Positions 1 to 9,040 of a DNA stretch of 64,000 nucleotides are shown piece by piece; position 1 is the first letter of the stretch; every line of letters begins with the position of its first letter. The translations under genes and the position numbers were made by a program. The notes under the pieces are model-generated. The model was not told where the DNA came from. It did no database searches and saw only the letters and a program-made list of their open reading frames with translations. The DNA is taken from assembly GCF_003008515.1 (NCBI RefSeq), contig NZ_CP027668.1, positions 1,604,001 through 1,668,000 of the forward strand. Direction: 5' to 3'. The stretch comes from Phreatobacter cathodiphilus. GTDB taxonomy: Bacteria; Pseudomonadota; Alphaproteobacteria; Rhizobiales; Phreatobacteraceae.

Positions 1-1913
1 AGCGAGTAGCCCAGCATCGAGATGAAGCGGGTCCTGCCGTTGATCGCCCGCAGCGCCGACGACACTTCGCCGTCGTGCAAGCAGCTGTAGGGCGTGCCCG
101 TGACCGTCGTGCCCACGCTGCCGTCCGCCTGCACATAGGCCGGGCCGACCGCCGTGCCGGCCGCGAGGGCCCGCGGGTCGGTCGCCTCGTAATAGGAGAT
201 GGTGCCGTTGTTGTTGTACTGGGTCAGCGCGCCGCCATAACCCGTGTAGCAGTTAACCTGATCGTCGTTGATCCGGATCCGCTGCGATACCGCGCTGTAA
301 CGCAGCTGCACCGCGAACTGCTCGGTGATCGGGATGCCCAGGCGCAGAGTGCCGCCGTAAGAGGTCGACTCGTAGGGCTGGTAGGTGGCGCGGCTGGTGT
401 GCCGGTAGAACAGGTCGAAGCCGCCCGACAGACGGTAGTCCATCAGGAAGGGCTCGGTGAAGGAGAAGTTCACGCCGCGCGAGCGCTGGCCGAACATGCC
501 GCCGAGGCGGACGAACTGGCCGCGGCCGAGGAAGTTGCGCTCCTCCACCGAAGCCTCGGCGATGAAGCCGTCGGCGGTGGAGTAGCCGCCGGCGATGGAG
601 AAGGCGCCCGTCGGCTGGTCCTGAACCTCGACGTTGACGATGACGCGGTCGGCGGCCGAACCCGGCTCGGTGGTGATCTTCACTTCCTTGAAGAAGCCGA
701 GGTTCTTCAGGCGGCGCTCGGCGCGGTCCACCAGCACGCGGTTGTAGGCATCGCCCTCCGCCATGTCGAACTCGCGGCGGATGACGCGGTCCTGGGTGCG
801 GGTGTTGCCGCGCACGTTGATGCGCTCGACGTAGACGCGGGGGCCTTCCTCGACGACGTAGACGAGGTTGACGGTCAGGGTCGAGGGATCGCGCTCGCCG
901 CGGGGGCGGACAGAGGCGAAGGCATAGCCGCGGCGGGCGACCTCGAGGGTCACGTCCTCGAGCGTCTTGTCGACGAGTTCGACATTGTAGACCGCGCCCG
1001 GCTGGGTCTTCACGGCACCGCGCAGCGTGGCGCCGTCGACGTCGCGGATGTTCGACTGAACGTCGACCGCGCCGATCCGGTACTGCGGACCTTCCTCGAT
1101 CTCGATCGTGATGTTGAACGTGTTGGCGGCCTGGTCGAAATCGGCGCGCGCCGAGAGGATGCGCATGTCGACGTAGCCGGCGCGCAGATACAGGCGGCGG
1201 ATCGCCTCCTGATCGGCATTGAGGCGGTCGGCGTCATAGACGTCGTTCGACTTCAGCCAGGACAGGATGCCGGTCTCGGCGGTCGACATCACGTCGAGCA
1301 GGCGCTGGCGGCCGAAGGCGTTGTTGCCGACGAAATTGATGGCCCGGACGCCGGCCTTCTTGCCCTCGGTGATCTCGAAGACGAGGTCGACACGGCCGTT
1401 CGGCTGTTCGATGGTCTTCGGAACGATCTCGACCTCGTAGCGGCCGGTGCGGCGATAGACGTCGTAGAGGCGCTGGGTATCGGACTGGACCGTGGCGCGG
1501 GAGAAGGTGCCGCGAGCGCGGGACTCGATCTCGCCCTGCAGCTGCTCGGTCTTCAGGCGGCGGTTGCCCTCGAAGACGACGCGGTTGATCACTTCGTTCT
1601 CGGAAACCTGGACGACCAGGCGGCCCCCCTGGCGGCTCACCCGCACATCGCGGAACAGGCCGGTCGCGTACATGGCCTTGATGGCCTCGTCGACGCGGGC
1701 GGCGGTCAGCGGCTCACCCGGGCCGGTGCGGAAATAGGAGCGGACCGTATCCGCCTCGATGCGGCGGTTGCCCTGCACGACGATGCCGCTCGCCGACTGC
1801 GCATTCACCTCAGTCGAGAGCACCATGCCCGCGGATGTGGCCATCACCAGGCCCACCGCGGTCATCGTCCCTGCGATCACGACCGTTCGGACCGTCCGAG
1901 CGAAAGAAGTCAT
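1..1913 (-). CDS. bamA: Outer membrane protein assembly factor BamA (3' part missing)
   Basis: BamA is the beta-barrel core of the BAM complex, which folds outer-membrane proteins. The gene reads leftward and runs off the window edge, so only the first 637 or so residues are present. The ATG at 1913 gives a hydrophobic signal peptide ending near VNAQ. It is followed by successive POTRA repeats (about residues 40-400, with turns such as VQGNRRIEAD, FEGNRRLKTE, FVGNNAFGRQ and NVRGNTRTQD) and then the first barrel strands, including GGYSTADGF and a GRGQFVRLGG stretch. It lies after rseP and dxr, the usual alphaproteobacterial order. The 166-base gap to rseP may hold its own promoter. The missing part is the C-terminal half of the barrel. 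Confidence 0.96.
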   Translation of the reverse strand, partial: MTSFARTVRTVVIAGTMTAVGLVMATSAGMVLSTEVNAQSASGIVVQGNRRIEADTVRSYFRTGPGEPLTAARVDEAIKAMYATGLFRDVRVSRQGGRLVVQVSENEVINRVVFEGNRRLKTEQLQGEIESRARGTFSRATVQSDTQRLYDVYRRTGRYEVEIVPKTIEQPNGRVDLVFEITEGKKAGVRAINFVGNNAFGRQRLLDVMSTAETGILSWLKSNDVYDADRLNADQEAIRRLYLRAGYVDMRILSARADFDQAANTFNITIEIEEGPQYRIGAVDVQSNIRDVDGATLRGAVKTQPGAVYNVELVDKTLEDVTLEVARRGYAFASVRPRGERDPSTLTVNLVYVVEEGPRVYVERINVRGNTRTQDRVIRREFDMAEGDAYNRVLVDRAERRLKNLGFFKEVKITTEPGSAADRVIVNVEVQDQPTGAFSIAGGYSTADGFIAEASVEERNFLGRGQFVRLGGMFGQRSRGVNFSFTEPFLMDYRLSGGFDLFYRHTSRATYQPYESTSYGGTLRLGIPITEQFAVQLRYSAVSQRIRINDDQVNCYTGYGGALTQYNNNGTISYYEATDPRALAAGTAVGPAYVQADGSVGTTVTGTPYSCLHDGEVSSALRAINGRTRFISMLGYS

Positions 1914-2079
1914 GAAGCACGCGCCTGTCTGTTTGGTATGTCGGTTTCACGCGAACGCGAACCACCCGTGGATTCCGCCCGGGCGACACGCTTGTAGCCG
2001 GTTTGTCCGGGAGTGCAAACCGCACCTCCCGGCCCCGGCCGGTTTTTCGAAGTCCGTTGCCGGTTCGCCACGCTCGCCA

Positions 2080-3222
2080 TCAGCCGACGAGCCCCCGGAT
2101 GTCGTTCCAGGTGGCGAAGATCATCAGCATCAGCACCAGCGCCAAACCGAAGCGGAACGCCATTTCCTGGGCTCCCTCGCTCATCGGCCGGCCGCGAATG
2201 GCCTCGATCGCGTAGAAGACCAGATGCCCGCCGTCGAGCATCGGGATGGGGAAGAGATTGAGCAGGCCGATCGACACGGAGATGAGGGCCGCGAGGCTCA
2301 GAAGCGCCACGAATCCGATCTGCGCCGCCTCGCCCGAGACCTGGGCGATTCTGATCGGGCCGCCGAGTTGATCGGCGCTCTGCGTGCCCATTACGACACC
2401 GCCGAGATAGGCGAAGGTGCGTTCGACCACGAACCAGGTCTCCTTCACACCCATCCAGGTGGCGGTGAAGGGATCGTAGCGGCGGATCTGCGTGTCGCCC
2501 GGCTGGTTGGAGCGCGAAATGCCGAGCCGGCCGATCCGGTGGGTGCCGCCGAAACGGTCCTTGAACTCGAAGACGGTGGGCACGGCGGTGAGGTCGACCT
2601 CGCGACCGTCGCGCTGCACCTTGATGGCGAGCCGCTCGCCGGCGCTGGAGCCGACGATGCGCTGCATGTCGGAGAAGCTCTCGATCGGCCGGCCGCCGAT
2701 GGCGAGGACGAGGTCGCCCGGCTGGAACCCGGCGCGCTGCGCGGCGCTGTCGGCGACGATCGTCTCGACGCGCGGCTGGGTGATCGGCTTGCCGAACAGC
2801 GTGAAGACGCCGGCGAAGATGACGATGGCGAGGATGAAATTGGCGATGGGCCCGGCCGCCACGATGGCGGCGCGCTGGCCGATCGACTTGTGGAAGAAGC
2901 TCTCCGAGCGCTGCTCGTCCGTCATGGCGGACGCGGTCTCGAAATCCGGCTTCGAAGCGGCGTCGGCGTCGCCGTAGAACTTCACGTAGCCGCCGAGCGG
3001 GATGAGGCAGAGTTTCCAGCGGGTGCCGTGACGGTCGTTGAAGCCCACCAGCTCACGCCCGAAACCGATCGAGAACACCTCCACGCGGACGCCATTGCGG
3101 CGCGCGACCCAGAAATGCCCGAGTTCGTGGAAGAACACCACGACGGTCAGGACGAACAGGAACGGAATGATGGTCCAGATCAGGGTCTGGCCCCATCCGC
3201 CCAGAGCGGAAACGACGTTCAT
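2080..3222 (-). CDS. rseP: RIP zinc metalloprotease RseP (site-2 protease)
   Basis: This is an inner-membrane intramembrane protease that cleaves anti-sigma factors and remnant signal peptides. The 380-residue protein starts with a hydrophobic segment carrying the zinc motif HELGH at residues 32-36. A single PDZ domain lies at about residues 145-215. The second metal-ligand segment, LDGG (Asp near residue 330), sits inside a C-terminal membrane segment. A single PDZ is the common alphaproteobacterial form, whereas E. coli has two. It lies 55 bases downstream of dxr and upstream of bamA, the standard envelope-biogenesis order. Confidence 0.95.
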   Translation of the reverse strand: MNVVSALGGWGQTLIWTIIPFLFVLTVVVFFHELGHFWVARRNGVRVEVFSIGFGRELVGFNDRHGTRWKLCLIPLGGYVKFYGDADAASKPDFETASAMTDEQRSESFFHKSIGQRAAIVAAGPIANFILAIVIFAGVFTLFGKPITQPRVETIVADSAAQRAGFQPGDLVLAIGGRPIESFSDMQRIVGSSAGERLAIKVQRDGREVDLTAVPTVFEFKDRFGGTHRIGRLGISRSNQPGDTQIRRYDPFTATWMGVKETWFVVERTFAYLGGVVMGTQSADQLGGPIRIAQVSGEAAQIGFVALLSLAALISVSIGLLNLFPIPMLDGGHLVFYAIEAIRGRPMSEGAQEMAFRFGLALVLMLMIFATWNDIRGLVG

Positions 3223-3277
3223 TGCGATGTCCCATGGGTCTGAACCGCGGAAATCCGAGACTCATACCCTCCCACGT

Positions 3278-4447
3278 TCAAGATGCCGCAGCCCGCGCGT
3301 TAAGCATAGTGGCCCTCGCCCGGTGTCGTGCGGCATGGTCAATCAACCATAAATCGTCCAATGTGGCCGGAGCGGGGCCGACCCCCTCCTCGGCCAGCAC
3401 GGCCTCGACGAGGGGCGCTATGGCGGCAAAGCCGATGCTCCCGGCCAGGAAGGCCTCCACCGCCACCTCGTTGGCGGCGTTGAGCACCGTCGGCGCCCTG
3501 CCCCCGGCGGTCATGGCCTCGATGGCGAGGCGCAGCGCGGGAAACCGCACCAGATCCGGTTCCTCGAAGGTGAGGGTCGCGATCGCGGCGAAATCCAGCC
3601 GTCTCGAAGGCCCGTCGATCCGCTCCGGAAAGCCGAGGCAATGGGCGATGGGCACCCGCATGTCCGCCGCCCCGAGCTGCGCCACGATGGAGCCGTCGCG
3701 ATAGCCGACCATGCCGTGAACCACCTGCTGCGGGTGGATCAGCGCCTTCAGCCGCTCCGGCGGCAGCGAGAACAGGTGGTGCGCCTCGATGAGTTCGAGC
3801 CCCTTGTTCATCAGGCCGGCGGAATCCACCGTCACCTTGGCGCCCATGGCGTAATTGGGGTGCTTGAGCGCATCCTCGGGCCGCGCCGCAGCGATCGCCG
3901 CCGCGTCCCAGGTGCGGAACGGCCCGCCCGAGGCGGTGATCCAGACCGTCTCCACATCCTCCATGCGTGAGCCCGCCAGGGCCTGGAAGACGGCGTTGTG
4001 CTCGGAATCGACGGGCAGGATCGCCACCCCCCGCGCACGTGCCGCGCCCATGACCAGGGCGCCGGCCGCCACGAGGCTCTCCTTGTTGGCGAGCGCCACC
4101 GTCGTCCCCTGCCCGATCGCGGCGAGCACGGGCTCGACGCCCGCCGCGCCCGAAATCGCCGCCACCACCATATCGGCGGGCCGCGCCCCGGCCGCGGCGA
4201 CGGCCGACGGCCCTGCCGCGGCCTCGATGCCGCTGCCCGCCAGAGCCTCCCTCAGGGCCGGATAGGCCGCCTCGTCCGCCACGGCGGCGAACCGCGCGCC
4301 GTAGTCGAGGGCGATGCGGGCGAGCCCGGCCGCGTCACCGTTCGCCGTCACCGCCTCGAGGGAAAAGCGGTCGCGGTGCCGCGCCACGAGATCGAGCGTG
4401 CTGGTTCCGACGGAGCCGGTGGCGCCGAGGATGGAGAGCCGGCGCAT
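3278..4447 (-). CDS. dxr: 1-deoxy-D-xylulose 5-phosphate reductoisomerase
   Basis: Dxr converts DXP to 2-C-methyl-D-erythritol 4-phosphate with NADPH, the first committed step of the MEP isoprenoid pathway. The start at 4447 gives 389 residues beginning MRRLSILGATGSVG, which places the Rossmann nucleotide-binding motif at residues 8-14. Family landmarks follow: ANKESLV, the metal and substrate segment DSEHNAVFQ, ITASGGPFR, and HPNYAMGAKVTVDSAG. The open frame continues further upstream, but that stretch overlaps cdsA and has no Dxr similarity. The gene begins 5 bases after the cdsA stop, so the two are probably translationally coupled. It feeds the same lipid-carrier supply as uppS. Confidence 0.95.
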   Translation of the reverse strand: MRRLSILGATGSVGTSTLDLVARHRDRFSLEAVTANGDAAGLARIALDYGARFAAVADEAAYPALREALAGSGIEAAAGPSAVAAAGARPADMVVAAISGAAGVEPVLAAIGQGTTVALANKESLVAAGALVMGAARARGVAILPVDSEHNAVFQALAGSRMEDVETVWITASGGPFRTWDAAAIAAARPEDALKHPNYAMGAKVTVDSAGLMNKGLELIEAHHLFSLPPERLKALIHPQQVVHGMVGYRDGSIVAQLGAADMRVPIAHCLGFPERIDGPSRRLDFAAIATLTFEEPDLVRFPALRLAIEAMTAGGRAPTVLNAANEVAVEAFLAGSIGFAAIAPLVEAVLAEEGVGPAPATLDDLWLIDHAARHRARATMLNARAAAS

Positions 4448-4452
4448 GCCCC

Positions 4453-5301
4453 TCACCACAGCAGGAGGCCGGCCGCGGGATTGCCGATCCCGCCCCGCAT
4501 CAGGCCGAGCGCCGCGGCCGCCACCGCCGCGACGAGGAAGCCGTCGAGCCGGTCCATGACGCCGCCGTGCCCGGGAATGATCGAACCGGCATCCTTGGCC
4601 GCGAAGCGTCGCTTGACGGAGGATTCGAAGAGGTCGCCCCCCTGGCTCAGCGCCGCGATGACCCAGGTGGCGACGGCGAGGCCGAGACTGAAGGGAATGC
4701 CGGCGAGCCTCACCACCACCAGGGCGATGGCCGTGCCGATCAGCGTGCCGCCGATGAAGCCCGACCAGGTCTTCTTCGGCGACAGCCGTGGCCACAGCTT
4801 CGGCCCGCCGATGGAGCGGCCGGCAAAATAGGCCGCGACATCGGTGCCCCAGACTACCGCGAAGAGCCAGAGGATGGCGACGAAGCCGAGATTGTTGTCG
4901 TCGCGCAGGATGGTGGGGCCGAGCACGACGGCCGCCGCATAGAGGAGGCCGGCGATGGCCCAGCGCGAGCGCCCCTGGGGGCTGAGCGCCAGCGCCACGC
5001 CCGCTCCGGCACCGAGCGCCACCATGGCGAAGCCGGGATTGAGGAAATAGCGTTCGAGGCCGAGCGCCACCGTCAGCGCCACGAGTTCGCCCGCATAGAG
5101 CACCGCCGGCGCGCCGGGCAGCACCAGCCGGTTCCATTCCCACAGGACGAGCGCCGCGCCGCACAGCCACAGGATGGCGAAGGGCCAGTCGCCCAGCCAG
5201 GCGGTGAAGATGGCGACCGGGATAAGGACGAGCGCGGAGACGATGCGCTTCATCAGATCGGGATCGGAAAAGGCGCCGGCGGGGCGCTGGTCGGGGCGCA
5301 T
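4453..5301 (-). CDS. cdsA: Phosphatidate cytidylyltransferase
   Basis: CdsA makes CDP-diacylglycerol from phosphatidate and CTP, the branch point for phospholipids. The start at 5301 gives 282 residues and lies one base after the uppS stop (TGA-C-ATG). The N terminus is MRPDQRPAGAF, followed by many membrane segments. The conserved C-terminal signature is visible as KRRFAAKDAGSIIPGHGG followed by MDRLDGF, with the catalytic and metal-binding Asp residues. An in-frame extension upstream would overlap uppS and is not plausible. It belongs to the minus-strand frr-uppS-cdsA-dxr-rseP-bamA operon. Confidence 0.94.
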   Translation of the reverse strand: MRPDQRPAGAFSDPDLMKRIVSALVLIPVAIFTAWLGDWPFAILWLCGAALVLWEWNRLVLPGAPAVLYAGELVALTVALGLERYFLNPGFAMVALGAGAGVALALSPQGRSRWAIAGLLYAAAVVLGPTILRDDNNLGFVAILWLFAVVWGTDVAAYFAGRSIGGPKLWPRLSPKKTWSGFIGGTLIGTAIALVVVRLAGIPFSLGLAVATWVIAALSQGGDLFESSVKRRFAAKDAGSIIPGHGGVMDRLDGFLVAAVAAAALGLMRGGIGNPAAGLLLW

Positions 5302-5302
5302 G

Positions 5303-6076
5303 TCAGGCGCCGACGGAGCCGAGGCCGCCGTAGCGGCGCTCCCGACGGCCATATTCGGCGAGGGCCTCCACCAGCGCCTCGCGGCCATAGTCGGGCCAGA
5401 GGATCGGCTGGAACACGAGTTCCGCATAGGCCGACTGCCACATGAGGAAGTTGGACAGCCGCATCTCGCCGGAGGTGCGGATGACGAGGTCGGGATCCGG
5501 CACGCCGGCCGTGGCGAGCCGCGCCTCGATGGCCTCGGGAGTGATGCTGTCGACCGTCCGCTCGCCGCGCGCCACCTCGGCCGCGAGGGCGCGGGCCGCC
5601 GCGGCGATCTCCTGACGCGAGCCGTAGTTGAAGGCGACGATCAGCGTCTGCCGGGTGTTGGCCTTGGTCAGCGCCTCCGCCTCGGTCAGCAGCAGGCGGA
5701 TGTCCGGCTCCAGGCTGTCGCGATCGCCGGCGATGCGGACGCGCACACCGGCCTCGTGCAGTTCGGCGAGGTCGTTGCGGATGAAGCGCTTGAGCAGGCC
5801 CATCAGCGCCGACACCTCGGTGGCCGGACGGGACCAGTTCTCCGAGGAGAAGGAATAGACGGTGACGATCTCGATGCCGATTTCGCGTGCCGCGCGCAGG
5901 GTCCGGCGCAGGGCGTCGACGCCGCGACGATGCCCCTCGATCCGCGGCAGGCCGCGCTGCTTCGCCCAGCGGCCGTTCCCGTCCATGATGATGGCGACAT
6001 GGCGTGGCAGCGCCGCGGGCGCCGCCACGGCGGCACCCGGTTCCGAGGCCAGGCCCTGTCGATCCACCATGGTCAT
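5303..6076 (-). CDS. uppS: Isoprenyl (undecaprenyl diphosphate) synthase
   Basis: This cis-prenyltransferase extends farnesyl diphosphate to the C55 carrier used in peptidoglycan and O-antigen synthesis. The 257-residue protein has the catalytic Asp in [11 protein letters not shown] (Asp32). It also has the [20 protein letters not shown] and [15 protein letters not shown] motifs and the C-terminal WPDYGREAL segment. The first 25 or so residues are an Ala/Pro-rich lead-in, so the true start could be a few codons later (a second Met is at residue 3). It lies 14 bases downstream of frr and is coupled to cdsA. Confidence 0.95.
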   Translation of the reverse strand: MTMVDRQGLASEPGAAVAAPAALPRHVAIIMDGNGRWAKQRGLPRIEGHRRGVDALRRTLRAAREIGIEIVTVYSFSSENWSRPATEVSALMGLLKRFIRNDLAELHEAGVRVRIAGDRDSLEPDIRLLLTEAEALTKANTRQTLIVAFNYGSRQEIAAAARALAAEVARGERTVDSITPEAIEARLATAGVPDPDLVIRTSGEMRLSNFLMWQSAYAELVFQPILWPDYGREALVEALAEYGRRERRYGGLGSVGA

Positions 6077-6090
6077 GTCCGTTCCCGCAC

Positions 6091-6657
6091 TCAGACCGTC
6101 ATGATCTCTTTTTCCTTCTGCACGAGCAGTTGGTCGATCTCGGCGATGTGCTTGTCCGTTTCCTTCTGGACCTGATCGGCGGCGCGGACGTTCTCGTCCT
6201 CGCTCATCGAATGATCCTTCTCCTTGGCCTTCAGGATGTCCATCCCGTCGCGGCGGATGTGCCGGATGGCGACGCGGGCGCCCTCGGCATATTTGTGCGC
6301 CACCTTGACCATATCTTTGCGGCGGTCCTGGGTCAGTTCCGGGATGCGCAGGCGGATGACCTGGCCCTCGGTCTGCGGATTGAGGCCGAGGCTCGACTCG
6401 CGGATCGCCTTCTCCACCGGACCCACCATGGAACGGTCCCAGACCTGCACGGACAGCAGCCGCGGCTCCGGCACGCTCACCGTGGCGACCTGGTTGATGT
6501 GCATCGACTGGCCATAGGCCTCGACCTGGATCGGATCGAGCAGGTTCGGCGAGGCGCGGCCGGTGCGCAGCGTGCCCAGTTCATGTTTGAAGGATGCGAT
6601 CGAGCTCTGCATGCGACGCGTGAGGTCGCCAAGATCGAAGGTCGGGGACGCGGCCAT
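6091..6657 (-). CDS. frr: Ribosome recycling factor
   Basis: RRF works with EF-G to split post-termination ribosomes. The start at 6657 ([12 protein letters not shown]) gives 188 residues, close to the usual 185. Recognisable segments are [12 protein letters not shown], the domain-II region around [15 protein letters not shown], and the C-terminal coiled-coil helix rich in [18 protein letters not shown]. The frame is open upstream, but residues there would overlap the pyrH end region and lack family similarity. It lies 55 bases after pyrH, the standard pyrH-frr pair. Confidence 0.96.
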   Translation of the reverse strand: MAASPTFDLGDLTRRMQSSIASFKHELGTLRTGRASPNLLDPIQVEAYGQSMHINQVATVSVPEPRLLSVQVWDRSMVGPVEKAIRESSLGLNPQTEGQVIRLRIPELTQDRRKDMVKVAHKYAEGARVAIRHIRRDGMDILKAKEKDHSMSEDENVRAADQVQKETDKHIAEIDQLLVQKEKEIMTV

Positions 6658-6712
6658 GGGGTACGCCTCTTGAAATTTGCGCGGGAGATCCGCGGGAAGG
6701 ACACGGACGCGG

Positions 6713-7429
6713 TCAGACGGTGACCACGGTGCATCGGCCCTCGCCCGCCAGCACCGACGCGACGGCGCCGGGGGCATCGAGGGAGAACACGATTATCGGA
6801 AGACGGTTCTCCCGGGCAAGCGCGAAGGCGGCCGTATCCATCACCTTGAGATCGCGGGCGATCGCCTCGTCGGCGGTGATCTGGTCGTAGCGGACGGCCG
6901 CGGGATCGCGCTTGGGGTCGGCGGAGTAGACGCCGTCGACATTGGTCCCCTTCAGCACCACGTCGCAGCCGAGTTCCACCGCCCGCATGGTGGCGGTGGT
7001 GTCGGTCGTGAGCAGCGGCACGCCGATGCCGCCGCCGAGCACGACGATCTTGCCGGCGGCGAGATGGGCGAGCGCATGGCGCACCGTATAGACGTCGAGC
7101 GCCTCTGGCACCGGCTCGGCGGAGAGCGCGACCGCGGGATGGCCGAGAGCGGTGATCTGGCCGGCCAGCGCGATGGCGTTCATCACCGTGGCGAGGCGGC
7201 CGATGGCGTCGGCATCGACCCGGCCGAGGCCGATCCCGGCGATCTGCCGGCCGCGGAAGATGTTGCCGCCGCCCACGACCACTGCGATATCGGTGCCCGC
7301 CTTCGCCGCGGCGATCAGGTCCTCGGCGATGGCCTTCACCGTCGCCGGGTCGAAGCCGAACTCCTGGTCGCCCGCCAGTGCCTCGCCGGACACCTTCACC
7401 AGCGCGCGCCTGTAGCGTGGCCCGGCCAT
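6713..7429 (-). CDS. pyrH: UMP kinase
   Basis: PyrH phosphorylates UMP to UDP; it is a hexameric amino-acid-kinase fold enzyme. The chosen start at 7429 ([18 protein letters not shown]) gives 238 residues and has a GGGGGAA-like ribosome-binding site about 6 bases upstream. An ATG eight codons earlier, at 7453, is possible. Motifs include [27 protein letters not shown], and [13 protein letters not shown] near the C-terminal third. In most relatives pyrH follows tsf directly; here two plus-strand genes and a terminator separate them, so pyrH-frr-uppS must have its own promoter in 7430-7596. Confidence 0.96.
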   Translation of the reverse strand: MAGPRYRRALVKVSGEALAGDQEFGFDPATVKAIAEDLIAAAKAGTDIAVVVGGGNIFRGRQIAGIGLGRVDADAIGRLATVMNAIALAGQITALGHPAVALSAEPVPEALDVYTVRHALAHLAAGKIVVLGGGIGVPLLTTDTTATMRAVELGCDVVLKGTNVDGVYSADPKRDPAAVRYDQITADEAIARDLKVMDTAAFALARENRLPIIVFSLDAPGAVASVLAGEGRCTVVTV

Positions 7430-7532
7430 ATCGTTCCCCCGATTCGCGATCATTGTCTGGAAGCTTGCGTCAGCCGGGTTTAGCGCAATGCCCGCCGCGC
7501 GCAACCGTCCAGACGCCGCGGCCGAGGGTCCC

Positions 7533-7560
7533 TTGGCATCGTGCTGATACACGATATAGG
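7533..7560 (+). promoter_or_regulatory. Candidate sigma-70-type promoter for the SDR/isomerase pair
   Basis: A TTGGCA hexamer at 7533-7538 and TATAGG at 7555-7560 are separated by 16 bases. They lie 36 bases upstream of the SDR start codon in the divergent region shared with pyrH. A short imperfect dyad (CGTG-ctgata-CACG) overlaps the spacer. This is pattern recognition only; no expression evidence is available. Confidence 0.4.
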
Positions 7561-7596
7561 CTGACCCTCCCGCCCGTCCGCAGGAAAGGCCGCGCC

Positions 7597-8331
7597 ATGC
7601 CCCAGCCCAAGGCCAGCGTCGCCGTCGTCGGAGCCGGCGACCATATCGGTGCCGCCATCGTCCGCCGCTTCGCCGCCGGCGGCTATGCGGTCTTTGCCGG
7701 CCGGCGCAACGGCGACAGGCTCGCGGCCCTCGAGCAGGAGGTCGCCGCCGCCGGCGGCACCTGTTTCGGCCGCAGCCTCGACGCTCGCCGCGAGGACGAG
7801 GTCGCCACCTTTCTCGCCGAGGCCGATGGCCACGCACCGCTGGAGGTCTGTGTCTTCAACGTCGGCGCCAATGTCCGCTTCCCCATCCGCGACACGTCGG
7901 AGCGGGTGTTCCGCAAGGTCTGGGAGCTCGCCTGCTACGGCGGGTTTCTGACCGGTCGCGAGGCGGCGCGGATCATGGTGCCGCGCGGCCGCGGCTCCAT
8001 CTTCTTCACCGGCGCCACGGCGAGCCTGAGGGGCGGCGCCGGGTTTGCTGCCTTCGCCAGCGCCAAGTTCGGCCTGCGCGCGGTGGCCCAGAGCATGGCC
8101 CGGGAGCTCGGACCGCAGAACATCCACGTCGCCCATCTCGTCGTCGACGCCGGCGTCGACACCCCCTTCGTGCGGAATCTCCGGCGCGAACGCACCGGCC
8201 GCGACGAGGTCGCGGCGGACGAACTGATGAACCCCGCATCCATCGCCGAGACCTACTGGCAGCTCCACGGCCAGCCCCGCGATGCGTGGACACACGAACT
8301 CGACATTCGCCCCTGGGCGGAGACATGGTGA
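7597..8331 (+). CDS. Short-chain dehydrogenase/reductase-like protein lacking canonical catalytic Tyr and Ser
   Basis: The 244-residue protein has an SDR Rossmann fold. The cofactor loop is VGAGDHIGAA (Gly12-Gly14-Gly18), and the usual NNAG is replaced by FNVGAN at residues 87-92. The active-site YxxxK reads F153-A-S-A-K157, so the catalytic Tyr is Phe, and the Ser normally 13 residues before it aligns with Ala140. Lys157 is kept. It probably binds NAD(P) but may not use standard SDR chemistry. The start at 7597 follows an AGGAAAGG ribosome-binding site. It overlaps the next gene by 7 bases, so the two form an operon. It is inserted, in opposite orientation, into the tsf-pyrH junction. Confidence 0.85.
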   Translation: MPQPKASVAVVGAGDHIGAAIVRRFAAGGYAVFAGRRNGDRLAALEQEVAAAGGTCFGRSLDARREDEVATFLAEADGHAPLEVCVFNVGANVRFPIRDTSERVFRKVWELACYGGFLTGREAARIMVPRGRGSIFFTGATASLRGGAGFAAFASAKFGLRAVAQSMARELGPQNIHVAHLVVDAGVDTPFVRNLRRERTGRDEVAADELMNPASIAETYWQLHGQPRDAWTHELDIRPWAETW

Positions 8332-8975
8332 CGGACATTCCTGCCGACGATGAGGCCTCCATGCCGCTGACCGGACCGAAATTGGTCGAGTTCCATTTCG
8401 ATCTCGGCAGTCCCAATGCCTATCTCGTCCACAAGGTCCTGCCCGCCCTCGCCGCCCGCACCGGTGCCACGGTCCGCTACGTGCCGGTCCTGCTCGGCGG
8501 AATCTTCAAGGCGACGCACAACCGCTCGCCCTTCGAGGCCTTCGCCGGCATCCGCAACAAGCTCGCCTATGAGAGGCTGGAGATTGCCCGCTTCGTCGCC
8601 CGCCACGGGCTGCCGGAATTCAAGATGAACCCCTATTTCCCCGTCAACGCCCTCTTGCTGATGCGGGGCGCGGTGGCCATGGACAAGCAGGGGCGGCTCG
8701 CGCCCTACGCCGAGGCGGCCTTCCACCACATGTGGGAGGAGCCGAAGAAGATGGACGATCCCGCCGTCTTCAAGGCCGCCATGGACGCCTCCGGCATCGA
8801 CGGCGCGGCTCTGCTCGAGGCGACGCAGGCCCCGGACGTCAAGGCGGCCCTCATCGCCAACACCGAAGCCTCCGTCGGCCGGGGCGCCTTCGGCGTGCCG
8901 ACCTTCTTCATCGGCCGCGAAATGTATTTCGGCAAGGATCGCCTGCGCGACGTCGAGGAGGCGCTGGCCGGCTGA
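8325..8975 (+). CDS. DsbA-family / 2-hydroxychromene-2-carboxylate isomerase-like protein
   Basis: The 216-residue thioredoxin-like protein resembles kappa-class GST and 2-hydroxychromene-2-carboxylate isomerase. Near the N terminus it has FHFDLGSPNAYL, with Ser in place of the CxxC of disulfide oxidoreductases. Near the C terminus it has the cis-Pro loop FGVPTFFIG followed by MYFGKDRL. Members use glutathione to isomerise or conjugate aromatic or other electrophilic compounds; the real substrate here is unknown. The start at 8325 lies in ATGGTGA, overlapping the SDR stop, with GGGCGGAG upstream. A second ATG at 8361 would give a shorter protein. It is translationally coupled to the SDR, suggesting a shared reaction sequence. 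Confidence 0.87.
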   Translation: MVTDIPADDEASMPLTGPKLVEFHFDLGSPNAYLVHKVLPALAARTGATVRYVPVLLGGIFKATHNRSPFEAFAGIRNKLAYERLEIARFVARHGLPEFKMNPYFPVNALLLMRGAVAMDKQGRLAPYAEAAFHHMWEEPKKMDDPAVFKAAMDASGIDGAALLEATQAPDVKAALIANTEASVGRGAFGVPTFFIGREMYFGKDRLRDVEEALAG

Positions 8976-8990
8976 CGCGGTGCGCCCACG

Positions 8991-9013
8991 AAAAAGGGGC
9001 GGTCGCCCGCCCC
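8991..9013 (-). terminator. Rho-independent terminator of rpsB-tsf
   Basis: Read on the minus strand, a perfect 7-bp stem GGGGCGG/CCGCCCC with a 4-base loop is followed by a run of five T. It begins 27 bases after the tsf stop. The plus-strand SDR/isomerase pair converges on it. It would separate rpsB-tsf transcription from pyrH. Confidence 0.82.
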
Positions 9014-9040
9014 TCTGTTCGTCCGCAATGATGGGTCGCG

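Noticed and set aside
75-1997. Long plus-strand open frame across the bamA region
   Set aside because: It is antisense to bamA, with repeated Arg/Ala/Asp/Val-rich low-complexity translation typical of GC-rich third-position shadows and no domain.
1759-3243. Long plus-strand open frame over rseP
   Set aside because: Antisense to rseP with no recognisable protein features; the minus-strand RseP has an HELGH motif and family length.
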